A stretch of 64,000 nt of DNA from Brassica napus (taxonomy: Eukaryota; Streptophyta; Magnoliopsida; Brassicales; Brassicaceae). The notes under the pieces were generated by a model. It was not told where the DNA came from. It searched no databases and saw nothing but the letters and a program-made list of their open reading frames with translations. The translations under genes were made by a program, and so were the position numbers. The DNA is taken from positions 28,280-92,279 of the forward strand of contig NW_026015055.1 of the NCBI RefSeq assembly GCF_020379485.1. The letters are read 5' to 3'. Below, piece by piece: positions 12,643 to 22,975 of the stretch (its first letter is position 1; the number at the start of each line of letters is the position of its first letter).

Positions 12643-13796
12643 GGAAATTGCTTACGGCCCTCCGACGACTTTCCGACGAAATTCCGACGGATGTAAAGCA
12701 GTCCGTCGGAATTCCGTCGGTATTGTCCAATCTCAAACGGCTATACAACGGTCATATATATTTGTCGGCAACGGTCACATGGTTCGTCGGAAATTCGTCT
12801 GAAAATACCGACGGAATTCCGACGACTTTACTGTTAATCGGAATGTCTTCGGAAATTCGTCGGAATATACCGACGAACTTCTGACGGCTACAACGGTTAC
12901 ATTTTTTATCGGAATGTCGTCGAAAAGTCGTCGGAAAATTCCGACAACCCTTGTTTCGTCGGAATTCCGTCGGAAATGGCCGACGGAATTCCGACGACTT
13001 CATTTTTTTGGATTTGGCGGAAATTGGTCAGTAATCCGTCACAAATGTCCGACGACATTGATGTCCGTCGAAACCTCCGTCGGAATTCGGCGTGTTTTCT
13101 TGTAGTGCCAAAAACTAGACTATAAACCTAAATTCTATACCCTAAACCCAAGTCCTAGACCCTAAACCAAAACCGTAAATTTTAAACCCAAATTATATAC
13201 CATAAACACAAAACCTTAACCATAAGTCCAAAAGGTAAATCCTAAACCCAAACCGTAAATCCTAAACTTAAAACCTATACCTTAAACCCAAATCCTAGAC
13301 CTAAAACCCACACGGTAAACCCTAAACCCAAACCCCAAACTTAGATGCTATAGAGTTTGGGTTACGGTTTACGGTTTAGGTTTAGGGTCTAAAACTTGGG
13401 TTTAGGGTATAGGGTTTAGGTTTATAGTCTTATTTTTTGGTTTAAGGTATATAATTTGGGTTTAAGGTCTAGGATTAGGGTTTATGGTATAGGGTTTGGG
13501 TTTAAGGGTTTGGATTTGGGTTTAGAATTTAGGGTATAGGGTTTAGAAATTAAGATTTAGGGTTTAGGGTTTCGCTGAAAACGTTAGCATCGTTAAAATT
13601 AGCGTTTTTATTTTTTGTAGCTATTTTTTATTTATTTTAATGTTTTTTAATTAATAATCTATATGTCATTTTGATTGGTTCTAAAGGATATGATGAATTT
13701 AAAGGTTAATCCTAGGGGGTGAACCTAAGTTTTGATCAAAAAATAACACAAGTTTTGAAAAAGGAAACCAAACATTTTTAGAAGTAGTTATTATAC

Positions 13797-14464
13797 GGGA
13801 AAATTTCATAAGGAATACCCCAACTAAATTTTGCTAAGTTTTTTTATATTCAATTTTTTTGCAGTCAGTTTAATATTTTAATTAATTATTTTATTCATGT
13901 TAATGCACAAAATTTTAAAATTATGCTCATTTTAATATCTAACTATGTTATTTAATCAAAAATATTAATATGTTTCAAATGAAATTTAAAAATCTCTAAA
14001 TCTTAAAAAATTCTTAAAATTTTATATTTTTATTTCAAGTTTTAGGAAATAAATTAACTAAATTATGGAACCTTAAAATTCGAAAAACTTAAGTTTGAAG
14101 GAAAAAAAATTGTTTTCTATAAAAAAAAACTAAATTTGATATTTAAAACTTAAAACGTTTATCACACAATTTAAGATTATCTACAATTTAGTTACTTTTA
14201 TTTCTAAAACATAATAAAATAAAAAAATTGAAGGTTTTTTTTTGTAAAATTTAGATTATTTTTTAAATTTTATTTGAAAGTTATTAATATTTTGATTAAA
14301 ATAAGCATTATTTTGTGTATTACAATGGCACGATTTTTTTTAAAAAATTGTATATTAAATAGAGCAAAATAATTACTTAAGGTGTTAGATTGGGTAGCAA
14401 AAATTTATGTATTAAAAAAACTTATCTAAATTTAGTTGGAGTATTTTACGAAATTTTCCATAAT
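13797..14464. mobile_element. Short inverted-repeat element (MITE-like, about 0.67 kb)
   Basis: The left end GGGAAAATTTCATAAGGAAT, followed by ACCCCAACTAAATTT, is mirrored at the right end, where AAATTTAGTTGGAGTATTTTACG leads into AAATTTTCC. The interior is AT-rich and non-coding. Flanks TTATTATAC and ATAATATAC agree at seven of nine positions, which could be a decayed 9-bp Mutator-type duplication; this is uncertain. Confidence 0.6.
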
Positions 14465-14512
14465 ATACAACTGAAAGTTTAGGTCAGTTGTTTTGGTGCC
14501 ATTTGCCTTCAT

Positions 14513-15105
14513 TAGCGCATCTCCAATTTACATCTCCGTATTTTCTTCTAAAATAAGAAATCTCTATTATAAAGTTGGATTTACTCAAATGTATGTCTCT
14601 ATAATAGAATTCCTTTATTTTAGAGAAAAATATAAACAATTCTACCTTCTGCCTCTCTATTTAGAGATGAAAATATCAATTCTCTATAAATTTTTTCTAT
14701 AAACAGAGGAATTTTATTAGACCATCTCTATCTCACTTCTATTTTCATCTATATATTTTTCTACAAAATAGAGAAACTCTATTATAGACGTGAAATTGCT
14801 CCATCGTATGCCTTTATAATATAATTTCTCTATTTATAAAGAAAAATATAGAGATATACTATTTTCACTTCTAAATATAGGAAGCAAAAAATAACTTTCC
14901 TATATTATTTTTTTTGTATTATAGAGTCAAGTAATTTCACATGTATAATAAAGATCTCTATTTTATAAGAAAATATGGAGATGTACATTGGAGATGTTTT
15001 TATATATGCATATATTGGAGGAAATCCATCTCCGTAATAAAAATTTTCTATTTTAAGGAAAATATAAAGATGAAAATGGATGGGGGTGGAGATGGTCTTG
15101 GTGGA
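14513..15105. repeat. AT-rich foldback/MITE cluster
   Basis: AGACCATCTC at about 14719 with the following TTTTCATCTATATATTTT is mirrored by AAAATATAAAGATGAAAATG and GGAGATGGTCT at about 15059-15097, giving one inverted-repeat element. A further half-related start (GCATCTCCAATTTACATCTCC) at 14517 suggests a nested older copy. No coding content. The ACCATCTCC type of terminus is common in Brassicaceae Harbinger-like MITEs; family assignment is tentative. Confidence 0.5.
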
Positions 15106-15212
15106 ATAAATAAATGCCCAAACAAAATTAAATGAAATAGGTACTCTGTGTAGTCTTCTAATCAATTAAAATTGCATGTTATTACATTAGGTTTGAAATA
15201 CGCTGTGTGTTA

Positions 15213-16810
15213 GAGCAGGTCCATTGGAGTCTTTTAGAGGGGGGTTCTAAAAAAAAAATCAAAAAAATAAATGAAAAAATAGAAAAAACCAAAGGACCGG
15301 TGCTAAACAAAGGGGTTTTGGAACCACTAAAAAGCCCGTACGTGCCCTCTCGGTATTGGTCGTCTCTCTCTTTCTCGATGGTTTTTTTTTTTTTTGTCTC
15401 CGAGAAATCTCGTCGTTGCTCTCCTTCTCCAAATCCTTCCATGAAATCACCTTGAAGGTTCGAATTCTTTGAGTTTTTGTATTGGTTTAATCTTGTGAAT
15501 CTCGTTGGAATTGAAATTTGGTTTTGGTGATGCGATTTGAGAATGAGATTTGAGATTAGCTTTGATGATGGGAACTAAATCACATGGCGATCTTCAGGTA
15601 TTTCTCCGATTAGGGTCACTTCTTCTTCTTCTTCTTCGAGAGAGTCTTGTTGAACAGAAGATAAGAACTCAGAAAAAATGTAACTTTTTTGTTTGAACGC
15701 ATATAGGAAGTCCGTTGAAGGCTGCTGTTTTGATTAACTACGACCCGACATCACCTTCTCGTCTCTTATCAACAATGTAAGCTTCTTATTTACAGGATTT
15801 GGTGTTTGCAGTAAAAAATTGGTGCTTTTGGATTTCGATACCAGATGCTTATAACTTCATGATTTTTCATTGTGTTGTTTGCAGGAGGGAGACAATGGAG
15901 GAAACAATGGCGGCTAGGTTCTGGTGCCTTTGCTTCATGAGGATGCCACACCTCCTTCAATGCCTCCTTCCACCAAATCATTGCTATGCGTGGTTAGAGC
16001 CTTTTTCACAATGATTGGTTACAATTTCTCAATTTGAAATGGTTTCATTATTGAACATATGATCTCTCTATCTCTTATAGGTCTCGGTATGTGGATGAAT
16101 CAGATAGAGATCTGATGAACGACTCTTTTTTCCATCACTTAAGCAGAAAGAGGAGCAGCACTCAAGAGAGACTTGGCTGGTGAAACAAAAGCAACACGCC
16201 TCCGTTCTCCACTTTAGAGTACTTCTTGTACACAGCACGTAGCCTGCTCTCTCCACACCTAGAGTGATGTAAAGCTAGGAGCTTTGAGCATTTCCTATTA
16301 ACACACAATGAAGAACAAAACTTATCAGTTTTTGCAATTAAGAAACAAGAACAGAAATAGATATTTGCAAGTCTTCTCTGTTCTTACATAATCTTAGATT
16401 CTGCATATCCTGTGTGAAACTTTCAAGGTCTCCGTCCAAGCTGGTGACTTGTTCAGTGAGCATCTCGCTGTGTAGACAGCTGAAGCAGCAAGCATGGAGG
16501 GACAGAACTTCAAGGTAATGTTCTTCTTTGCATTAGTTGGCAATATGACTTATGTAGGAAGGTAAAGATCGATTATCTTTACTTGTTTTGTGTCTAAAGA
16601 TTCTCTAGTAGCTTTCTTGAAATTTTTTATGAAATCCAATAATTTTAACTTCTAAAACTTTTTTAAATTTTTTTTAAGAACTTCAAAGGGGTTCTGCCAT
16701 TGGACCTTCACAAATTTAATTACAAGGGGTTCTAAACTTCACAAATTACAAAATTTATAATTAAACTAATTATTAGAACCTATTATGGGTTCTAACCAAT
16801 GGAGATGGTC
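15213..16810. mobile_element. 1.6-kb Harbinger-like element with TTA target duplication
   Basis: The ends GAGCAGGTCCATTGG and CCAATGGAGATGGTC are imperfect inverted repeats, flanked by TTA on both sides (15210-15212, 16811-16813), as expected for PIF/Harbinger elements. Both ends share a GGGGTTCTAA-like word pair. The interior has no Harbinger transposase. Instead it holds gene-like pieces with splice-like junctions, for example around 15710-15780 and, on the minus strand, 16070-16260, which I cannot assign to a family. It could be a non-autonomous element that captured gene fragments. Confidence 0.6.
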
Positions 16811-16960
16811 TTAGCCTATTAAGTGCATTGATTCGTAATTAACAATCACCACCCACGTAAACCTTAATAATAAAGCCTTAGCAAACGTGCGTATTCCATA
16901 GATGAATGCATTGTAACATATGTGCTAAAACGTGAATGAATCAGTTGTAACTCCTCATCG

Positions 16961-16970
16961 TATATATAAA
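16961..16970 (+). promoter_or_regulatory. TATA box of the PRA1-family gene
   Basis: TATATATAAA lies about 50 bp upstream of the ATG at 17015, leaving room for a very short 5' leader that begins near the ACCAAAAGAAAAACAAG stretch. Position fits a plant core promoter; there is only about 150 bp between the Harbinger-like element and this box. Confidence 0.65.
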
Positions 16971-17014
16971 GATCAAGATATTACCAAAAGAAAAACAAGA
17001 CATAAACTAGCACA

Positions 17015-17805
17015 ATGCAAAACAGTGAGAAACAAATGGTCTCGTCATCTTCATCTCCCACCGTAAGTTCACGAGCGAGGATTCTCCTGTCCCTCCTGAA
17101 AACCAACCCATTCCGTAAACTAGAAACGGATGATCTCAATGCCAACCCGCCGCCGTTTAGCGTTTTCTGCGGAGGAACCGAACTGTACTCGTTCCCGGCG
17201 TCACAGTCGGATGCAACGGAAAGAGTTCAAGAAAATGTCAGACACTTCATAGGAAACTACATTTCTGTCTTGGTTGTAATTTTCTTGATCTCTTTGTACA
17301 AGCAACCGATAGCGTTTCTTACGCTGCTTGCGAGTTTTCCGGTTAAGGATTATCTTGACCATTTGATCACTAAAAGAGGAGTTGATCAAGCTTACCCCTT
17401 CATTCGTCGTTTACTCTTCTTCATTTCCAAAGCAGGTTGGTAACTTTTTAATATATATATATTTCTCGTGAATGCAAGAATGGATGATGTATCATTTACA
17501 TGCATGGATCGATCATGTCGGAGTAACGTTTGTTTTGTAGTATTGACTATTCTTCTGATGCGTGCGGAAGTTGTCATTGCTTTTTTCTTGTCTCTTCTTG
17601 CAGCTTACTTAGGTAAAAGCTCTATTCTCTATCTCTGTGTTTCTTTTATGTATGTGTCACTGTGTGCTTATATTTGTATATGCAATGCGTTTATATATGC
17701 TATTTATTATTTTTAACAAAAATATCAATCTTATATCCTCAAGAGATAACTTATTTGGTTGTAGCTATGCTGCTTCATGGATCCTTAAGGAAGTTGCGTG
17801 ATTGA
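17015..17805 (+). CDS. PRA1 (prenylated Rab acceptor) family protein, three exons
   Basis: This is a small membrane protein of the PRA1/Yip3-like family, which binds prenylated Rab GTPases and acts in ER-Golgi-endosome trafficking. Exons are 17015-17435, 17541-17612 and 17765-17805, all with GT-AG junctions, giving 177 residues; family members are usually 180-240. Visible features are a Ser-rich N-terminus, RILLSLLKTNPFRKLE, then the family core TERVQENVRHFIGNYISVLV and hydrophobic pairs around residues 90-115 and 140-165, ending MLLHGSLRKLRD. The short N-terminal type resembles the plant PRA1.G group, by memory only. The frame is open and all splice sites are canonical, so it looks functional. 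A Mutator-like element starts 93 bp after the stop, probably inside its 3' UTR. Confidence 0.85.
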
Positions 17806-17889
17806 GAATTGGAGTATTCAAAAGACGTGGGTTTTCAGAGGAGCTGTATAATATGATAATTATTACGTGTATTTTTTTACTGATCAAAC

Positions 17890-17898
17890 TTATAAGAA
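17890..17898. repeat. Target site duplication of the Mutator-like element (left)
   Basis: TTATAAGAA here is repeated exactly at 27349-27357. Nine bases is the standard target duplication of Mutator-like elements, and the perfect match implies a fairly recent insertion. Confidence 0.9.
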
Positions 17899-18055
17899 GG
17901 GAGAATTGCCAAGTGTGACTCAAAACTTGGAGTCAAACCCAAAACAATACCCCAATTTGGGTCAAAGGCAAAAGTAACCTAAAAGGCTATTGAAATTACA
18001 ACTATCCCCTTGTGACCAAACAAAAAAACGGAATTTTTTTTACGTTTCTACCCCT

Positions 18056-18595
18056 CGCAAGTCGTCTGTTTAGACGACTTGAAAATAAGTCGTCCAGACG
18101 ACTTAACTGAAAGTCGTCTGGACAGTTAGTCTTAAACATAATTTAAAAATTTTGTAAAAAATATTTTGATAAGTGAAAAATGGGAATTATGTAATTAACA
18201 TATGTCTTAGGAGGTATAAATTAAGATATAACAAATTTCAATTGTTTTCAGCATAGATGAGTGAAAGTAGTGAGTCATGATATTCTTAAGTTTATGTTTC
18301 ATCAACATATGTTGTAGTATTGTATGTGTTCTTAGGGTTAGATTTTGGAAAGCATTAAAACCGTTTTTGAAAATTTTTAAAATTACTTATGCGTGTTCAT
18401 TTCTGTGTATAGTAAACACTATTTAAGTATAATTTGATTTTATAACGTGGTTAGTTAGTTAATCTAGTCATTTTAGTTTAGGGGTTCATTTTAGGGTCTA
18501 GGACGACTTAATATTTTGTCGTCTGAAAACAGACGACTAAATATTAAGTCGTCTGTTGTACATTATCAGCCAGAATAAGTCGTCTAAACCGGACC
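18056..18595. repeat. GACGACTT/AAGTCGTC motif clusters in the left subterminal region
   Basis: Two clusters (about 18057-18130 and 18503-18590) contain GTCGTCTGTTTAGACGAC-like palindromes and half sites AAGTCGTC or GACGACTT. Between them lies AT-rich sequence without coding potential. They precede the promoter of the Ulp1 gene. Confidence 0.8.
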
Positions 18596-18647
18596 AAACC
18601 TTAAAGTTTACCAATGTACTTTTAAAGCTAACCGGATTATTTACCCA

Positions 18648-18656
18648 ATATATAAG
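18648..18656 (+). promoter_or_regulatory. TATA box of the Ulp1/DUF1985 gene
   Basis: ATATATAAGG lies 25-30 bp before a pyrimidine-rich leader start and about 490 bp before the ATG at 19139, giving a long 5' UTR. Confidence 0.55.
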
Positions 18657-18807
18657 GTGATTTTTATTTTTTTTGTTTCATTTTTCGCGAAATTCAGAAA
18701 CCCTAACAGTTCTCTCTCAAAGGCGATTTCGAATTCCCACGATTTCCGAACAAACCATCGTTCTCAACGTCGGCTATCTATCTCACCGTTGTCGCCGCAG
18801 CTTCTTC

Positions 18808-19035
18808 TAACCCTAGCGCCGCCGATTCCTCTAAACCCTAGCGCCGCCGATTCCTCTAAACCCTAGCGCCGCCGCTTCCACTATTTCCGAACAAACCGTC
18901 GCCCTCGCCACCGTGGTCACCAACGTTCTCACCGCCGCTTCCTCTAAACACTAGCGCCGCCGCTTCTTCTAAACCCTAGCGCCGCCGCTTCTTCTCTGTA
19001 AACCTTAGCGCCGTTTCTCTGTAAACCCTAACGCC
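18808..19035 (+). repeat. CCCTAGCGCCGCCG minisatellite in the 5' leader
   Basis: A 26- to 29-bp unit built on CCCTAGCGCCGCCG plus TTCYTCTAAA is repeated about six times with variation, interrupted by a Thr/Val-codon-like unique stretch. It lies upstream of the start codon at 19139 and is GC-rich compared with the rest of the element. An untranslated role is likely, since stop codons interrupt the frames leading to the start. Confidence 0.6.
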
Positions 19036-19138
19036 GCTAAGTCATCAATCTCGAGGAAAAGATGAACATAAAACGTTGTCTCTATCAATTTACTCATTCT
19101 CACCGTTTCACGTTTATTTTTTCAGATCTATAACCGCA

Positions 19139-22100
19139 ATGACGAGTACTCCAACTCCTTCTGCGACTGGAAGACTTGTAAGTAATTTAAGTCGTCTGGA
19201 AAGTCTTCCAACTGGACGACTTAGTAGATGACTTAAATATAAGTCGTCCATTTGGAAGACTTTCCAGACGACTTAATTATAAGTCGTCTACTAAGTCGTC
19301 TGGACTTATATTGTTGTCTTTGATTATTTTGCAGACAAAAAGGATGGATATTCCAGAACTCCCCCGTAGGTTATACACATCAGGGGAAGAGCCAGAAGCC
19401 CACAATAGCATTTCGTATCATACGGATAACAGCAAGTTGCATACTGCTCTTAGGAAAGCTCTTACTGATGACGAATTTGAAGAGCTCAAGGAGTCGAGTT
19501 TGGGAGTTTTCATCAAGTTCAAGGAGCAGGGATTTGGTTGGGCTTCAAGGCTGGTTCACTACATGCTCAGTTTCAAGCTGGACATTAAGAAGAAGTATGA
19601 GATGTGGTCTCTCGTTGGTCCAGAACCTTTGAGGTTTTCACTGTTAGAGTTTGAAAACCTCACTGGTCTAAACTGCGAGTACATCGAGGACCTTGAGACA
19701 CCAAAATGTGACGTTACCCCAGAGATGGTTTCTTTCTGGGGGATGCTGGGAGTTCATCTGGAAGCTGGGCCAACTACTGATCAGATAATAGCAGCACTGA
19801 AGAGATGCGGGGATTGGTCCAGGGAAGATCGCAAGCGGCTCGCGTACCTCTCCATCTTCACTGGATTCATTGAAGGGAGAAAGTTTTCAACCGCTACACG
19901 ATCTACTCTGGCAAGGCTAGTGATGGATTTAGAACGGTTTGAGAATTATCCATGGGGGAGAGTCGCGTTTAAGGTGCTGATGGACTCTTTGTGGAACAAA
20001 GAAATTGCTGGCTGTTACACCGTGGATGGGTTTATACAAGTTCTTCAGGTCTGGACGTACACAGCTATGCCGGAATTGGGTGCTAGTATTGGTGGTCCCA
20101 GAGCAGACAGTCCGTCTCCACCGATACTGGCTTACGAGGGCAGCAGAGGCCGCAGATCAATGAAAGCTGCTATCTTGAGTCAGGTATTTACTTCAATCCA
20201 AAAGACTGCGCAGACGACTTATTATAAGTCGTCTGGAAGGTCGTCCAGCTGGACGACTTATCGGACGACTTATAATAAGTCGTCTGGAAAGTCTTCCCAG
20301 CTGGACGACTTATCGGACGACTTAATTAAGTCGTCTGGAAAGTCTTCCATCTGGACGACTTATTAGACGACTTATTATAAGTCGTCTGGAAGGTCTTCCA
20401 GCTGGACGACTTAGTAGACGACTTATAATTAAGTCGTCTATTTAGTATTTTTTTTCAAATATCTAACTCGATTCTTCTATTTACTGCAGACCCGCGTGAT
20501 CAACTTTGTTGAGAAGGACATTAGTGAAATGTGGCCAAAATGGGACTCTGAGGTTGAGGACCTGCCCGCGGAGAACATCATTAAAGTCATGTATGAGCGG
20601 AGACCGTGGAAGTGGACCATGGATTGCTGGGAAGTCACTGGTACTAAGGTCAATACAAAACCTAAGGTTGTGACTCCATCGAAGAAGGCCAAAGAGATGG
20701 TTGTGTTGGAGGAGGAGGAGGAGGAGGAGGAAGACAATCCAAGACCTCGGAAGAAAGCTCGTAAAGAGGCTCCTAAAGTGGCTAGTGAAGAGGCTAGAGA
20801 AGAGGCTAGAGAAGAGGCTAGAGGGGTGACCAGAGAGGAGTTGGAAATTATGTTCAAGGGCGTAGCTGACTGCATGAAAAAAGGGTTTAATAAGTGCATG
20901 AGGGAGTTTAGGAAGTTGTCCGATAGATTGGAAGCTGTGGAGAAGAAGGTTGGTGTCACCAATCAGGCTACCCCTCCACCTCTAACCAATCAGGCTACCC
21001 CTCAAGATAAACAGCCTACCCCTCAAGATAAACAGCCTACCCCTCTTGCCAAAGAAACCGGGGGTAGAAACAAACAGGCTACCCCTCATGCCAATGAAAC
21101 CGTGGTTAGTAACCAGCCTCCTCCTCATCAAACCAAACAGCAGCCTCCTCCTCCTCAAAAGAAACAGCAGCAGCCTCCTCCTCCTCAAAAGAAACAGCCT
21201 CCTCCTCAAAAGAAACAGCCTCCTCAAATCAAAGAGGTTAGTATCAAATCCAGGGTTAACTAGTTGTCCAGACGACTGTAAAAGTTGTCTGGACGACTAG
21301 TTGACCCTGGACGACTTAAACGTAAGTTGTCTGGACGACTAGTTGACCATGGAAGACTTAATTTTAAGTCGTCCAGGGCAACTAGTCGTCCAGACAACTT
21401 TTATTTAAGTCGTCGAGAGTTAACTTGTGTGCAACTTTTATTGCAGAGATGGTTGCCGGAGGATACAGCAACCGAGGCGAACTCGGTAAATAAGATCTTG
21501 CCGGAGGATAAAGCTTCCACCGAGCCAAGCGATCCAGTTTCAGAACCGAGCCTGGTTGTATTGGACAAGCGTGCAAAGAGCAAACGAGCGAAGAAACCTG
21601 CTCCCACTGTGAGATCTCCTTATACGGCAGAGAAAAAAAAAGATAAAGTGGCAGCCTATAATCCATTTCCGCCAGTAAACAAAGAGAAGTTGAAGGAACT
21701 CGCTGATTGGTTGAAAACTGATCCGTAAGTGATTGCTTTACCCATAATAGCTTGATTTAGTCGTCCAAAACTGATTGCTTTTTTGTTTGCAGTCATTATT
21801 TAACTAAGACCGAGGACAAACCACGTACATCACCAACAAGGTGGTACCACTTCCTCCGGACAGCCAGAGGATGGCTGGAAGACTGCGTAAGTCTTCTGCA
21901 CACGATTTAAGTCGTCTACAAAGTCGTCCAAGTAGACTACTTTCCAGACGACTTAAAGATAAATCGTCTGGAAAGTCGTCTACTTGGACGACCACGTAGA
22001 CGACTTATATTTAAGTCGTCTGGTAACTTCTAACTTGTTATATTTAATATGCAGCATATAGATGCTTGGATTAATGTGCTAAGGCAGAGGTATCAGGAGA

Positions 22101-22750
22101 ACCCACAAGCTTTCAGGAGCGAGCGAATGTGCTTCCTGGATCACAACTTTTCCCAGTCTTGGAGAGAGCAGTATCAGCTCTTCAAAACATCGGAACCTGA
22201 TCACAAAGGTTTAGGAAGAGTTCTACCTGGTGGGGCGTCGGATTTTTATGACGGATCAATACCTTCATTTTGCCAATCAAACAAGAAGTGGGGGGAGGAC
22301 ATTGATGATATCTATGCGCCAGTGAACTTGGACGACAAGCATTGGGTTGCTATTTGGATATCGATCCCTAAGAGGCACATAGTCGTCTGGGACAGCATAC
22401 CTTCATCTAGTGTACCAGACGCATGGGATGCGATAATGGAGCCTTTTCTCCAGATGGTCCCTTATCTGCTTGTTGAGTGCGCAGCCACCGACGAAATACG
22501 GGTCAAATACGGGTTGGAGCCATACACATATGAGAGACCGCTGCAAGGTGTACCCACGGCCAACAATGGTGATTGTGGCGTGTACTCTGTAAAGTACATT
22601 GAATGTCATGCTCTTGGCGTTTCCTTTGACCCTAGGTGCAACGCGAAGAAAATGAGGGATAATATGGCGGTGGATATATGGAAGGAGCTTGTTGATCAGC
22701 ATCTGAAAGAAAATGTGGATGGTGATAAGTTCGTGGGCATGTATGATTAG
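19139..22750 (+). CDS. DUF1985-Ulp1 (C48 peptidase) accessory gene of the Mutator-like element
   Basis: Six exons (19139-19177, 19335-20183, 20490-21236, 21447-21724, 21793-21886, 22055-22750) join in frame at GT-AG sites to a 900-residue protein. Residues about 20-240 form the DUF1985 domain (LPRRLYTSGEEP, FKEQGFGWASRLVHY, FENLTGLNC). The middle is acidic/basic (EEEEEEEE, KKARKEAP) with a probable coiled coil (REELEIMFKGVADCMKKGF) and Gln/Pro-rich repeats (QATP, PPPPQKKQ). The C-terminus is a Ulp1-type cysteine protease with His765 (DDKHWV), Asp782 (VVWDS) and Cys843 (GDCGVY). Position -6 from the cysteine, usually the oxyanion-hole Gln, is Thr. Ulp1 proteases remove SUMO in hosts; the role of transposon copies is unknown. 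Motif arrays lie in the introns, not in the exons. Confidence 0.85.
19178..19334. repeat. Motif array in intron 1
   Basis: The intron consists largely of half sites AAGTCGTC (four) and GACGACTT (two) plus degenerate copies such as AAGTCTTCC and GAAGACTTT, arranged head to head and tail to tail. It ends in an ordinary TTTTGCAG acceptor. Confidence 0.85.
20184..20489. repeat. Motif array in intron 2
   Basis: From about 20210 to 20440 the intron is a regular alternation of GACGACTTAT-TATAAGTCGTC palindromes joined by TGGAAAGTCTTCCAGCTG linkers. The linker itself is partly palindromic. The motifs stop before the polypyrimidine tract and TTTACTGCAG acceptor. Confidence 0.88.
21237..21446. repeat. 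Motif arrays in introns 3 to 5
   Basis: Intron 3 (21237-21446) holds diverged copies (GTTGTCCAGACGACT, CTGGACGACTTAAA). Intron 4 (21725-21792) is only 68 bp and has a single GTCGTCC half site. Intron 5 (21887-22054) again has full palindromes (CAGACGACTTAAAG, TTTAAGTCGTCTGG). Every intron of the gene therefore carries the motif. Confidence 0.8.
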
Positions 22751-22768
22751 CATTTGAACATGATTTTT

Positions 22769-22952
22769 TAACAAGCGAAGTATTTGTATTTCAGCTTGTC
22801 TTTTTTTAACAAGCGAAGTATTTGTATTTCAGCTTGTCCTTTTTTAACAAGCGAAGTATTTGTATTTCAGCTTGTCTTTTTTTAACAAGCGAAGTATTTG
22901 TATTTCAGCTTGTCTTTTTTTAACAAGCGAAGTATTTGTATTTCAGCTTGTC
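22769..22952. repeat. Five tandem copies of a 38-bp unit at the Ulp1 gene 3' end
   Basis: Starting 19 bp after the stop codon, the unit AACAAGCGAAGTATTTGTAT plus TTCAGCTTGTC and a T-run recurs five times with a period of 38 bp and almost no divergence. Within each unit ACAAGC and GCTTGT form a small inverted repeat, so each copy could fold as a short stem followed by U residues in RNA. It lies between two convergent genes and may form the 3' UTR or a polyadenylation/termination zone. Confidence 0.88.
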
Positions 22953-22975
22953 TTTGTATAGATTTGTAAATATAT

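Larger units (their letters stand above)
6808..13107 (-). mobile_element. CACTA-1, complete 6.3-kb CACTA (En/Spm) transposon
   Basis: The element starts CACTACAAGAAAACAG and ends with the inverted CTTGTAGTG. It is flanked on both sides by the 3-bp duplication CCA (6805-6807, 13108-13110), the hallmark of CACTA transposons. Both ends (about 6830-7280 and 12655-13085) are packed with short direct and inverted TTCCGACGG/CCGTCGGAA words, the usual subterminal binding sites for the TNPA-type protein. Two genes run on the minus strand: a Transposase_21-type TNPD and a Transposase_24 (Ptta/En/Spm) protein. It is inserted in the left arm of the foldback element. Confidence 0.95.
6508..13731. mobile_element. 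Long foldback element of degenerate CCCTAAA repeats, split by CACTA-1
   Basis: The left edge AACTTAGGTTCAC (6508) and right edge GTGAACCTAAGTT (13719-13731) are inverted repeats, and the complementarity continues inwards. The stretch around AACGATGCTAACGTTTTCAG at 6645 is mirrored at about 13577-13596, and the CCCTAAA-like arms match each other. Removing the CACTA insertion leaves about 0.92 kb folding as one hairpin with arms of about 450 bp and an apex near 13340. It encodes no protein. I could not find an unambiguous target duplication; a Mutator-type or generic foldback element is likely. Confidence 0.7.

Noticed and set aside
13111..13570. Interstitial telomere-like CCCTAAA repeats
   Set aside because: The repeats are degenerate, change strand at an apex near 13340 and end at defined inverted termini, so they belong to a foldback element and not to a telomere remnant.
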